From Marsupella aquatica (taxonomy: Eukaryota > Marchantiophyta), in NCBI GenBank assembly GCA_973895155.1, contig OZ316892.1, forward strand, positions 12,028,001 to 12,092,000: DNA of 64,000 bases. Reading direction: 5' to 3'. The notes beneath the pieces were generated by a model. It was not told where the DNA came from and did no database searches. It saw only the letters and a program-made list of their open reading frames with translations. The position numbers and the translations under genes are program-made. Positions 12,303-23,003 of this stretch are shown here, piece after piece. The number at the start of each line of letters is the position of its first letter. The stretch's first letter is position 1.

Positions 12303-13495
12303 ATGATGAGATCTCTACAACTGGACAGTACTACGGTAGCATCTTCTTCCCTTCGAATAGAGAGCCCACGTTCTACCCAGGTTTTTCCTAGCGTGATGAT
12401 AATAACAGAGGTGAACTCCTGCGTAGACCTGGTGCTTAAAGCTTCCAAGTTTGCTAACGAGCTCAAAGATGGTTGGTACAAAGGTTCCGCAGAGGTGGAT
12501 TCGTTCAAAGCCCAAGTCTCGATACTTCGTCAGAAGCATGATCAGTGGAGCGCTCAGCTACGAAGACATGGGATTTCGGAGGACGAACGACTTTTGCGGG
12601 CAGTGCAGGCAGCCTTTGAGATTCTGGACGAGCAAGAGCAATACGTGAGCAGACTCCAGAAAAGTCCTCTCTTGCGATTGAGGAGAAAGGCATTCCCAGG
12701 CCAGCTTACATATGTTTTGAGAAATGTTGCGGACATCGTGGACGCTGGGCCTCAGTTGCTGACCACAAGGGTTAATACGTTTGATGTATTGGAAAGAGTC
12801 GTAGCCCAGACTCCGGCACCATTGCCTTTTATTCCGGATCCCAATTACGTCCCGATTACAAACTCTGTTTTGGAGATACGAACTGCGTTGGAGGATGAAC
12901 AAGGCCCTCGTGTAGTGACGGTGTTTGGAGGGCCAGGACTGGGAAAGAGTAGTGTGGTGAAATATTTAGCACTCCAGTACGAAGAGGAGAGAAAGCAAGG
13001 CTTAACACAACCCCAGCGCAAGGCACTCAGTTTTCCAGATGGAGTGTATTATTTGTTTTGCGGAAAGGATGCTCAAGACAGAGTGAAGCAGTTGGAGGTA
13101 GAGCTGGTCGAGTGTCTAGGCTTTGGACCCGGTTCAAGTTCAGCTCCACCGAATGACCAGACGGGTAACGGAATGCAGGAAGGCGCCTATATTCAGCTAC
13201 CGTCACATCAAATGAAGCTTAGATCACGCTTAGCTGAGCAGTACTTGCTCATTGTGCTGGATGATCTATGGGAGCGGAAGGCATTGCAACACCTGTTGCA
13301 AATGGTTCCTGCGAAGGGAGTACGATATCTCGTAACATCCCAGATGAAAGAAATTTGGGGTCCGGCAGCAAAAATCCAGATGAGATATCCGACTGTTGCA
13401 GAAGCTAGGCAAATCATGTCTAATTATACAGACGGACTTCCGACGAAGGGAGAATTTCCTCACAACATTCAGGTACAACTTCAAGTCGTGCTACT

Positions 13496-13623
13496 GTCAT
13501 TTTCTGTCAGAGATCAGGGAACTGCGTGTACATGTCTTTCTTTTACTTGAATTACTATTGTCATTTTCTGTCGGACTTCAGTAACTGCCTGTACATGTCT
13601 TTCTTTTACTTGAATTACTATTA
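13496..13623. repeat. 64-bp tandem duplication in intron 1 of the NB-ARC gene
   Basis: GTCATTTTCTGTC through CTTGAATTACTATT occurs twice back to back, at 13496 and 13560, with only a few differences. It starts in the intron just after the donor at 13473 and does not touch the coding exon. Confidence 0.85.
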
Positions 13624-16314
13624 GCAGCCTTTGCGTCGTTGGTTGCTGCCATCCGTTAAAATTGTACAAGCACTGTGATCTGAAACAGTATTAGAAACTG
13701 TTATCTATTAAGCCTTTACTGATTTCGAGCATTTTCCGTCCCTTGTAGACTGTGACGGATGCAATCATAGAGAACGTAGGTTACCTTCCACTATCTTTGG
13801 CTGACGTTGGCACCAGCGTCAACAGTAGCAGAGCAACTGATGCAAGCCATTGGAAAGCGATCAATGATAATTTAAATCATGTTCTTCTTCACGAGGACGA
13901 CTTTCAGCTCAGTCCGGTTATGTATGAGAAATCTTACAATCTCACATCCGGGGCCTCGATGATGCTCATGGTGGAGTCTTTAAGTCCAGATGCAAGGCGA
14001 CTCCTCTTCATGATTGCACTACTAGGGGGCGACCATTTGCCAGAAACCCTGGTGAGGTATTTTTACAAACGGATTCAACCGGCTCAATCCACAGATATGG
14101 ACAGGCTGAACTACGAGAACCAGGAGAAGTACCTGGCAGATAGGTCATTGGTAGATTTGCACATGCAAGGAAATGCGTCAAGGTGGGAGAGGATGCCCTA
14201 CATGCACATGCGGAGAACGGTGGCTGGCCATTGCTTGAGGATGCGCCTCATTCGGGAGAAGAATTAAAACTCTCGATGTTCGGTCTATCGCTGCTCAAAT
14301 CTTAGAAAGCAGTAATCAAGGTGGAACTGAAGTTATTGAGAAATGGGATGCAGAGGCAACCCTTGTTAAGATCTTGAGTGCAGTTTACTTCCAAGAACCG
14401 TTCACGGACGTCGTAGTAAATAGTCTCGACAGGCATCTTCGAATCCTCGATGATGGCACCATCCCTCGGAACGTCAGTACGGGCATCGATCCACATGATT
14501 TTGTGAAAAGAAGTACGACAAGGTTCCAAATCGAAGGTCTAGTTTCGCTTATTGACGTCGATCGTGAAGATCCTGCTTGGAAGCAGCAAGCATATGGGTA
14601 TGCCAAAAAGGTAAGAATACTAATCCTATTCTGCCAAACTATTTGCCTGCAAATGCCGTACTACATATCTTAGCTGAAAAATCAACACTGATTAGTGATG
14701 CAACAATGTCCAGTTTCTTCGTTCTACGTTTTCAGCGTCTGCAGTAAAATTGAAATCCACACTGACTTGGTGCGCAACCGACCTGAGAACAAGATGTAAG
14801 ATGGAACAGAATAGAAATTCTTAAAGCCAATGGAACTGCCAGCCTATCAAGCTTGGATAGAGCTCACAAAACCAGAATGTCAACATTAAAGCCATCATAG
14901 CATACTTAGTAAACTGTAGATACACTTCGTCTTTCATCTGGTTTCTGCCAATCATAAATGATTTACTAATGACATTTACATTTCTTATTTGGTGATAGAT
15001 AATTATCAAGCTAGCCTGTCAAGGGAAATTGGACGACTACAGTATGGCAAGCTTGCTTCAACTCCCTCAAACAACCTCAGTTGCTTGTGAAGTACTCGAG
15101 AACTACGTTTGGGCCTTTCCTTCCTACGATGGAACTGAAACATTCTCAAGTGCACATGGCGAGACAATTAATACTCTGCTCGCTCTCTTGCATGATGATG
15201 GTGTATCAACCACAAGACGAGTTTGTGTAATCAGGGCTCTTGCGAGAGTGCTTGACTACGAGAGCAAAGACATCATCCTCAGCGTGGCCGCTAAGTATAT
15301 GGAACTGCTGGCCATGGATTTCAGTAACTCTACACTCCAGATTGGTGTAGTGCAAAACCTTTATGTAATTGGTAACTCTCCCACAAGAGCAGCATTACTA
15401 ATGGGCGAATTTACAGGAATTTTGGATCTCCTCATGGAGTTACTAGTCTCCGGGAAAGACTTCAAGGTCCGAGTTTCTGCAGCAGATACCCTCCGCTGGT
15501 TCTGTCAATGGAAGTTTACTGCCCTGAAAGTAGCAGCCATACCAGACGCTCTCGAAAAGCTGTTCAATATGTTCGTCACAACAGAGACACTCCAACAGGT
15601 TGCATCCCCTGAGCCGCAATATGCACCCAAATATGCATTTCTCGGCAGCCCTTCATATTTGGCAGGACAGATTTTGGGTGACCTGTCGTGCGTGCAAGAG
15701 AACAGGATCAAATTTCGTGCCCTCCAGAGCAGGTTAGATGGGTTTGGACATATCCTGGTTCGACTCAAGGGAACTTGGCAGGGCACTCTTAGCGAGAAGC
15801 GTCGGCCTGGATTGAGGGAACGAGCTTCTACAGCTGCCGGAATACTGGCTCAGCTAGCACGGGACAAAGAGCTGAGACATTCGATTTCATTGCCTGGGCT
15901 GGAGGAAGGTTTGCTATTCTTGCAACTTATCCAGACTGCTATGATCCCCCCGTATTTCCCGCGGGACCTTCGGGTCAATAATTCTACGATGGCGCTCACA
16001 AAGCTATTTTCCACTTCAACAAACCCAAGATCGAGATGCATCCCGACTTTGAAACAGGTACAAGAAGTATTTTCTTCTGACGAACGTCCTCCAGCGATGA
16101 GAGCGGCGGCATGCTTCAGAATATATTGGAGTCGTGTTGAAATCCATTGTGAAATGGGGGCGTACGCTGAGGCTCTTGAAAACTTGGAACTCGCTCAACT
16201 GCATCTGGACCAGTGCCGGACTCCCGATCTTGACCAGGGCCGGACTTTGGGCGATTGGTACGTGACGACGGAAGGCTTGGTGGCGACGGGGTTTCTCGCA
16301 ACAAAAGTGTTGAG

Positions 16315-17426
16315 GTATGCAACTGCTTCGCTTGTGTATTTAATCAAATCCCATTTGGATTGGAAAAGTCTTGATTGAAACGCGGAGATAAGTTGACACT
16401 AGGAAAAAAAATATTTTAAATCATCAATTTCATCATCAATTTCATGTGTAAGTTGTGAGGGATCGGGACAACTCTCACGTTCTAATTTTGAGCTTGGCAA
16501 CTACAACGCTCGAAGTGTAGCCACCTACGTGATGTCAACAATTGTTACCAAAGATAGGATAGACAAGAAAAATCCCTCTTCTCCAGGCTGCTAGAGGCAG
16601 TACAATCCAACCGATTGGTTCATAATGCCTTTTTTTCAATTCATAAATAAGTTATTTTTAAGGTTGAAGCCATGGTCCCAGGAGAGCCCACTGCCCGCAG
16701 GATGCTGCCCAAATTGTCGCAGTGAGATTAACTTTCCAATACGTCTTTGTGCTGAGGTGGAGTCGCTGGGTTTGAAACCGGCTGCTGCCCCAGTACTTTT
16801 GACATAAACCCCACGGGTTGGGTGCAGAAGAAGCTTTTGACACTTAGAAAGAAAATGATGATTTTTGGTTTTTGCGGGCGTTCCATGCAAACAAGCAGCG
16901 GGCAGTTTAGATCACAAATGACTTTCCAGGTTCTCATATGGGTTGTCCGAAGATCACAAATGACTTTCCAGGTTCTCATCTAGCTGAATGCAACCCTTGC
17001 GCACCTGGTTCATCATACCTTTAGATAATTTGAAATAAATGATAAATTATGGTCATTAGATCAAGTTAGGATATATTTTTGTTTCTAATTTTGCAGTGCA
17101 ATAATTATCCTGGCTGAATAATCTTCCCGGCAGATATGGGTTCGCCCCATGCAGGTTTTAGGCTTCCAGATATTTAAAAAAATAAGAAAATTCCAAGTTG
17201 CTCCAAGCACCCTAAAGCCCTTTCTGGAGGGTAATGTCCCCAGAAAAGCGCCCCAGGGAAGCCTGCCCTATGGGCGGGCTTTCCCCACAACAATGCCCTT
17301 GAAAGAGGGCTTCACTGTGCACTAGCTTGTGTTGTGGCGTGTGAGGAATGAAGTTACTTTTGTCTCATGCTAATATTATCTTTTGCACTTTGACCATTCA
17401 ACTGACTTACTAATCTGTCTCCACAG
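16315..17426. other. Intron 4 of the NB-ARC gene, with a small tandem repeat
   Basis: The donor AG|GTATGC at 16314/16315 and acceptor CCACAG at 17421-17426 join the exon 4 and exon 5 frames into a Ser codon. Inside, a 42-bp unit containing GATCACAAATGACTTTCCAG is duplicated at about 16910 and 16952. No gene is recognisable within the intron. Confidence 0.6.
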
Positions 17427-17605
17427 CCGTACTAGAAGACTTCTTCAAATTTTGTCAGGGCATCATGCAGGCGCCTTACTGGATGCAAATGAGGAGGTTG
17501 AGAGCGCCCAATTGCATGCAAATGAGAAGGTTGAGATCAACAACTACAGCCATTTCTGGCTCTTGTTATCTGCTTTGAATGAAAGAGGAATCTTACGGAG
17601 GCTCT

Positions 17606-17639
17606 GTGGAGATTTACAAGGTGTGGAGATTTACAAGGG
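17606..17639 (+). repeat. 17-bp tandem duplication that breaks the TPR frame
   Basis: GTGGAGATTTACAAGGT (17606-17622) is followed at once by GTGGAGATTTACAAGGG (17623-17639). Removing one unit restores the frame ...CGDLQGALDDLDAAYQL..., a good TPR helix. The segment 17621-17637 happens to start with GT and end with AG, but 17 nt is far too short for a spliceosomal intron. Confidence 0.9.
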
Positions 17640-17909
17640 GCGCTTGATGACTTGGATGCGGCTTATCAGCTGGTTCAAGAACATTGGGCCTTTAAGTACT
17701 TCCTTTTTAATATCCTCAAGCATCGAGGCTACGTCAAATATTTGATGAATGACGAAGGTGGAGCTAGGGCAGACGCGGAAGCTGCCCTACAGCAACCTCT
17801 CCAATATACCGTTCGCACTATTACAGATGAGAGGTGGTTTTGGGACATAGATATACTACCGATAAACTATCTGGGTTATTTTTCTTCCTCTAAGCCAAGT
17901 CTCTTCTAG

Positions 17910-18473
17910 ATTTGCTTCTTTCAGTAACTTTTGCATGGTTGATGCTGCTGCTGTCCTTAGTTGATAATCAAAGGGTGTCATTAATGTTGCATATTTTTTA
18001 TCAAGCAGAAATCCTATGGTCAGGCCTTGAAGGCATGCTGAGAGTTCTGGCATTTTTGAACACACAAGGCAACTGGCAGGCAACCTGCCCTAGGAGATCT
18101 TGCATTTCAGAATGCCACCAGATTGGGCAGTGTTGCTGTTGGGTTGCAAACCTTGCTGTTTCTAAACCGTGTGACATGTATTTGATCAACTAAATATCTT
18201 TGGGACAAAATACAACCCAAATTAGTAATCCCTCAAATAAGCTTATGTGTCAAAATTAATATGAGATTACGTTGTGATAATAAATGAGCACAAGCGCAGA
18301 TGTGAGGGTGAATCTAGTAGATGTGTGGGGATGAATTTAATATTATTGTTCTTGTGAGGGCTCTAGCAGAAGAATATTTGGCCAAACCCTCGGTGGGATG
18401 GGAAATATGTCCGTGGTTCTCTGACCCTCTCTAAGCACAGACCTGAAAGGATCAGTTCTTATAACATATCTCA
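17910..18473. other. Stretch after the NB-ARC gene; possible 3' exon remnant
   Basis: Open frames around 17912-18193 are short and conflicting. A last NB-ARC exon could lie here, but I could not place an acceptor that keeps a TPR-like frame. Nothing else is visible. Confidence 0.3.
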
Positions 18474-19035
18474 GTTATTGTTGAGCATAGATGACAATCG
18501 TAACGGCAAGTCCATGAACCATCCAACGCACAAGAGTCGACACAGCTCAAAATACGTGGTTCACCTCCACATGAGGCTACGTCCACGGGAACACACATGA
18601 GCTTTAGTGCACTCTAGGCCGACCGGCCATACCAAACATCCACAGCGCAAGCTGTCTCTATCTCTCAACTAGCTCCATAACGTACAATGAGCCTAAGTTC
18701 CTGTGACGGGGTCCCGCCACGGTAAATCACCATTAGTGTCACCAGCAAGACACCTGTAAATAAATAAGCTGATAGACGCGAGTTTTTTTTAATGTTCTTT
18801 AAATCTATAAAGTTTTTTTAAAGCATCTCGGGATAGTCGGAGACCCCAACAGTTTTGTCTAGACCCGGGTTAATTATGGGGCAAAAACCTGGGGGGGTTT
18901 AAAATTGTGACTTTCCGGGAAGGTAAGGAAGTCCGGGAAATAAGCATTTTTAATTTTTTGGTAACACCCCTTCTAAAGCAACACTCAGGCAGGACTGGAG
19001 GAGTATGGGGGGTTTAATTAAACCCCCATTAAATC

Positions 19036-19465
19036 CTTCTGCGAGCTGCGAGCTGCGGGCCGCGAGCTGCAAGGGGCGAGCTGCGAGGTGCGAGCTACGG
19101 GCCGCGAGCCGCGAGCTGCGAGGGGCGAGGTGCGAGCTGCGGGCCGCGAGCCCTGCAGAGGGCAGGAGCTGCTGCGAGCTGCCGCGAGTGAGGAGTATGG
19201 GGGGGTTTTAAAATAAATCCCTCCTAAGGAGGTCCGCGAGCTGTCGTGCGAGGAAGGGGAAGCGTCCGCGAGTGAGCCGCGAGCCGCGAGCTGCGAGCTG
19301 CCGTGCGAGGAAGGGGAAGCGTCCGCGAGTGAGCCGCGAGCCGCGAGCTGCGAGCTGCGAGCCGCGAGCCACAAGCTGCGAGCTGCGAGCCGCGAGCCGC
19401 GAGCTGCGAGGGGTGAGGTGCGAGCCGCGAGCTGCGGGCCGCGAGCTGCGAGGAAGGGGGACTCC
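19036..19465. repeat. GC-rich heptamer satellite (GCGAGCT/GCGAGCC)
   Basis: About 430 bp are built from 7-base units GCGAGCT, GCGAGCC and GCGAGGG/T with interspersed variants. A longer block with CGTGCGAGGAAGGGGAAGCG is itself duplicated at about 19243 and 19301. Because the unit length is 7, several frames stay open on both strands and give Ala/Arg/Ser-rich nonsense frames, which I do not count as genes. It lies in the 5' non-coding part of the nested element. Confidence 0.88.
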
Positions 19466-19850
19466 CGCGAGTCGGGACAAAGGAGGGCTCTGGGGCGCAA
19501 GGCGAAAAGCTGCTCCCGGGGGGTTTTCGTTGTTTTTTTCTCTCCCCTCTTTTCTCCTTTTCACACGACCCTTCTCTTGCCGAAAGCAAACTCGAGTTTC
19601 TCTCCCTTATTGCCGAAAGCTTTCTCCTTATGTTACAATTATTTGAGCTTTCTCTCCAATTCTTCTCAAGGCTCACTCATGGGGGATTGCGGGGACTGTC
19701 AGGGCATTAACGACAGCAACATGGAGTGACGACGGAGGGGATTGAGAGAAATAAATTAATCGGGCTACGGGGGCTGTTTCGGGCCAGGGAATTGACATTG
19801 CTATGGGTGGCGGGATTTGGTGATTGAGAATTTGATTTCAGGATGCATGA

Positions 19851-21704
19851 ATGCTAGATCAACCGGAGTTTAGTGTGGCACGCATTCGGAGATACAAGGC
19901 TGCTTACCGTGACTACGTGGAGACTTTGATTGCAAGGGAGAGAGAAGAGAGAGAAGCTACGATGAGCACGGGATTGGCAGCAGGTTCCACACCGGTGGGT
20001 AGGAGGATTTTTCGTCGAATTTATCCCAAGACCTCCGCCAAAGTGATGGAGGATTGTCAGAATATTTTCCAAGCCACCGGGGTTACAGAATTCATGAAGG
20101 TGGAGATTACCATCCCTCCGGGGAAGAGCTGGGACATTGAGGCCGGGATGGAGTTACGAACGGAGGGAATCTACTTTGAATGTCTCAAACGTGTAGTGCC
20201 CCATGTGGAGTTGGCTAGGCTACTGTTTCTGGGGAATCAGAAATTCTCATTCACACCTCTACACATTAGGGGAGAACTCACGTTGAAGATGGTGGCCACT
20301 TGGGTGATTAATCCCACCTCCACCACTGCCATCCCTCTTTCCGTTGTCAAGGATGTTGAGTATAAGGGATTCCTGGCCAAGGTTCATCAACGGGTCCTTG
20401 GCAACGTGCAATCCGGGGTGGTGAATGAAGAGCATTTCATGGTAGCTATGGACATCAAGAACCACCCAGCCCATGTGTACGGATGGTGGTACTACGGGTT
20501 GAAGAAGCTGTTGGCCGCTGATCCCGGGAGTGTGAAACCAGGTGGGGCTGTACATTTGATGGGGTCATTTGTATTGGCCAGGGCAGAAGGGTTGATTGGT
20601 TCCCCGGGACAGGAAGACACGGGATCATCTCTCACCACGGAGATCCGGAGTATTGCCACTACCGTTATAGGGAAGCTCACGGAGGAATCATCGTCGGCTG
20701 GTGGGGATGAAGATAGAGGAGAAGAAAACCAGGATGAGGACTACACGTTGGAGTGGCTTGAATCACTCGTAGGAGATCCAAAAAAGCCCCTGGTCTACAA
20801 CATTCCGGATGTTTACCTGGCAGAGCTACGGGATTTCAGAGAGGGAGTCCATGAGGGACTCAAGCTAATCCACGCATTGAGAGATTCTCTCAAGCATGCC
20901 TCAGCCAGAGTAGAGACGTTAGAGCAGAGTACCCTGTCTCTGAAGGAGGTGATCAAGGCCAAGGAGGGGACCATTCATGAGAAGGTTAAGCTTCTCCAAG
21001 CAGCTCACGTAGAGATCTCCAACTTGAAGGGAGCCTTGTCCACCAAGGCCAAGGAAGCAGAAGAGGTGGGAGCATTGAGACAAGCATTGGCCAAAGAGAA
21101 GCAGAATTCTGGAGAAGTGGTGGAGTGGAGAAACCAGGTGGGAGCACTACGGAGTCAGGTGGCCGCCTTTGAGACACGAGCAAAGAGGAGTGAGGCCTTG
21201 AGTCTGGGGAAACGGAAGAGCCCCGGCACACCTAGCTCCACACTTTCCCCGGATTTGATCTCCCAGGCTATTGAGATGGTGGTGAAGGAGGTTAGTGGGA
21301 AGTATGGGCCCTTGTTGGATGGAGCCAAGAAGAGTCAGGAGAAGAGCAAGGGCTTGGAGAAGAAGCTCCGGGAGGTACGGAAATTTTTACGGGAGGCTCA
21401 GGTCAATACGGGGATGCCACCCAGGTCTGTCACCCCCGGGACTCCCATGGCCACAGGGCAAGTTCTACCGTTGGAGTTGCGGTCCGGAGAAGAGGCTACC
21501 CTATGGAAGGACACCATTGGTGAGGGGTACATCAAGGCGTGGCAGGCCTTGGCCACTTTGAGGAAGCAAGGGAGCGGCAGCACGAAGAGTACCCCGATAA
21601 AGAAGAAGAAAAGTGAGGTGGCACTCACTCCCGTGAGTGATGAAGAGGAGGCCCACTCACGGGGCACAAGCCAGGGCACCGAGAGTGAAGAAGAGGAGGA
21701 GTAG
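19851..21704 (+). CDS. 617-residue protein of the nested element, Gag-like role inferred
   Basis: An intact single frame starts at ATG 19851, with a pyrimidine tract and CAG at 19840 just upstream. I do not recognise the family. Residues 1-60 are basic (RIRRYKAAYRDYVE). Residues 75-240 look like a globular domain with aromatic-rich segments (HVYGWWYYGLKKLL). About 330-430 is a predicted coiled coil rich in Leu, Glu and Lys. The middle and C-terminus have Pro/Thr/Ser linkers (RKSPGTPSSTLSP), a basic patch (TPIKKKKSE) and a fully acidic end (SEEEEE). There is no CCHC knuckle, protease or RT motif. As the only gene of a TG...CA element it could be a nucleocapsid-like protein, but a DNA-binding or host-derived protein is equally possible. 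Confidence 0.55.
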   Translation: MLDQPEFSVARIRRYKAAYRDYVETLIAREREEREATMSTGLAAGSTPVGRRIFRRIYPKTSAKVMEDCQNIFQATGVTEFMKVEITIPPGKSWDIEAGMELRTEGIYFECLKRVVPHVELARLLFLGNQKFSFTPLHIRGELTLKMVATWVINPTSTTAIPLSVVKDVEYKGFLAKVHQRVLGNVQSGVVNEEHFMVAMDIKNHPAHVYGWWYYGLKKLLAADPGSVKPGGAVHLMGSFVLARAEGLIGSPGQEDTGSSLTTEIRSIATTVIGKLTEESSSAGGDEDRGEENQDEDYTLEWLESLVGDPKKPLVYNIPDVYLAELRDFREGVHEGLKLIHALRDSLKHASARVETLEQSTLSLKEVIKAKEGTIHEKVKLLQAAHVEISNLKGALSTKAKEAEEVGALRQALAKEKQNSGEVVEWRNQVGALRSQVAAFETRAKRSEALSLGKRKSPGTPSSTLSPDLISQAIEMVVKEVSGKYGPLLDGAKKSQEKSKGLEKKLREVRKFLREAQVNTGMPPRSVTPGTPMATGQVLPLELRSGEEATLWKDTIGEGYIKAWQALATLRKQGSGSTKSTPIKKKKSEVALTPVSDEEEAHSRGTSQGTESEEEEE

Positions 21705-22865
21705 ATAGTCGTACGGATGTGGTTGTACGGCCTCTAGATTTCCAACTTTTTTGTGAGGGGTCACTCACGGGCTTGTTGGAAAGAGCTCGCGGAGCTGATT
21801 CCAACAAGAGGCGGCGCTCCTCAAACGGAGCCAGGATGAGCAAGTTATGGCCCGGCGAAATTATGTTTTCGCGATACGGAAACGACCATAACTCAGGCGT
21901 CCGATGTCCGTTGCGAGTGCGACTGAGTGATTCGGGATCAGGAGGAGAAGAGCTATCCAAGGGTGAGCTCAAAAGTACAGTTGATAGGGCACCTAGTTTC
22001 AGCCATTGTGGGGTGCCTTGCAATTTCAGGGTTCACGGAGTACAGTTGGGGCGCCGTCGAAGGCACCATCGGCCCCTTGTTTAGGGTTTAGGGTTTTAGC
22101 AGCATGTGTGTGCCGCATGCCTTTTAGTTTAGGGATTTCTTAGTGCAGGGTTTTAGCGGCGCCGCTAGGGTAGCCGCCATCGTTGTGACCCCATGAGGGG
22201 TGCTTTGGTGTGGTTTTTTTTGGTATTTAGGGGGAGAGCCCCTGAGTAGTGAAGGGGGGGAACTCAGCGTAGTACTTGGATGCTTTGGAGTAGCTTTTGT
22301 GAGTAGCGCACCGATTAGGAGAAGTTCAAGCCAGAATAGTGAGGTGGAGAACGTAGCACTTGTCCCCGGGAGGCAGGAGTTGGGCAGACGGTAGGAGGCC
22401 GGGTTGTCCTTGCATGTGTTATGGGAAACACCAAGAGATATGGATTTGGCTTGAGGTTCCAATATTTTGTGTGTCACTTGTTGTTGCTTGTGTTGTTTGT
22501 TTTCCTCCCCTAGTGCGTGTGGTCGGTGTCGTTGTGGAAACATTTGCCCTTGTCACTAGTGTTCAAATCTTATTGTAAATGTTGGTATGCTTGCCCAAGA
22601 GAGGAGGGGGGTGGTGACAGCACTCACCCGGTGGGCATGAGTTGTAGATGGTAGGACCAGTCCCTTGGACTTGATCAAAAACGGAGAGACCAGTCGGTAG
22701 ACTTGATCAAAAAGTACACTTCCGGGAGCGGAATCAAACATACTCATCCTTAGGTGTGGAAATCCTCCAAATAGTGTCCCTCCACGACCCCGTAATACGA
22801 TACCAACGGTTTAAGCAGGGAAAAGTACGGTTTGCACGTATTACTCATTGGATAGGCAAGTGACA
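21705..22865 (+). other. 3' non-coding part of the nested element
   Basis: No gene follows the ORF. Two short runs of TTTAGGGTTTAGGG-type sequence (about 22080-22100) resemble plant telomere repeats but are too short to be more than chance or a promoter-type telo-box. A tandem ACTTGATCAAAAA...AGACTTGATCAAAAA pair lies at about 22668 and 22699. The purine tract is at about 22593-22608. Confidence 0.45.
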
Positions 22866-23003
22866 GTTCCCTCTCTCCAAGCAAACACCGTTTGGTTATA
22901 GAGTGTGCACAGCATGACTAACCTAACCAAGTCTGCGACTAAGGTTAGCCTTAACTATGGTACAGTCGCAACTCTAGACCTAAGAGTAAATCCTAACAGT
23001 TAT

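Larger units (their letters stand above)
12303..17909 (+). pseudogene. NB-ARC receptor gene with ARM/HEAT-like and TPR repeats; two frame breaks
   Basis: Plant NB-ARC proteins are nucleotide-switch immune receptors. Exons: 12303-13472, 13749 to about 14240, about 14270-14610, 14999-16314, then 17427 onward; introns are GT-AG and close in phase. A helical N-terminal region leads to the P-loop GGPGLGKSS (about residue 209), kinase-2 LLIVLDD (about 314), VRYLVTSQ (RNBS-B-like) and GYLPLSL (GLPL). A degenerate MHD-like MHM sits near 14200. Exon 4 encodes a long alpha-solenoid of ARM/HEAT type; its end and exon 5 give TPR-like helices. No LRR is seen. Breaks: the frame changes between about 14222 and 14270, and a 17-bp tandem duplication at 17606-17639 shifts frame in the TPR region. 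The last exon end is uncertain. Either a recent pseudogene or a gene with sequence errors; exon 4 (about 440 codons) is clean. Confidence 0.8.
18702..22865 (+). mobile_element. 4,164-bp TG...CA element nested in the solo LTR, LTR-retrotransposon-like
   Basis: The element starts TGTGACGGGGTCCCGCCACG and ends GGCAAGTGACA, and is flanked by a perfect 5-bp duplication GTTCC (18697-18701 and 22866-22870). TG...CA ends and a 5-bp duplication are typical of LTR retrotransposons. It carries one long plus-strand ORF (19851-21704) and no reverse transcriptase, integrase or protease, so it would be non-autonomous. A purine-rich tract (AAGAGAGGAGGGGGG near 22593) resembles a polypurine tract. However, I could not find a pair of LTRs: the two ends do not share a visible direct repeat. 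Its exact class is therefore open. Confidence 0.7.
18479..22998 (-). mobile_element. Solo Ty1-copia LTR (about 351 bp) interrupted by a 4.16-kb element
   Basis: On the minus strand the LTR starts TGTTAGGATTTACTC at 22998 and ends TATGCTCAACA at 18479. Its body is 22998-22871 joined to 18701-18479. The 3' half has the same CACGTATTTTGAGC / CCCGTGGACGTAGCC blocks as the LTRs at 9070 and 34293. A perfect 5-bp target duplication GTTAT flanks it (18474-18478 and 22999-23003). The interruption is the element at 18702-22865. No internal copia sequence remains, so it was a solo LTR before the second insertion. Confidence 0.88.

Noticed and set aside
17621-17637. 17-nt GT...AG segment as a possible micro-intron
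   Set aside because: It is far below the minimum spliceosomal intron length and is one copy of an exact tandem duplication.
19018-19676. Long Ala/Arg/Ser-rich open frames on both strands over the GC-rich tract
   Set aside because: They follow from a 7-base tandem repeat that keeps several frames open. Composition is pure repeat and there is no start context or domain.
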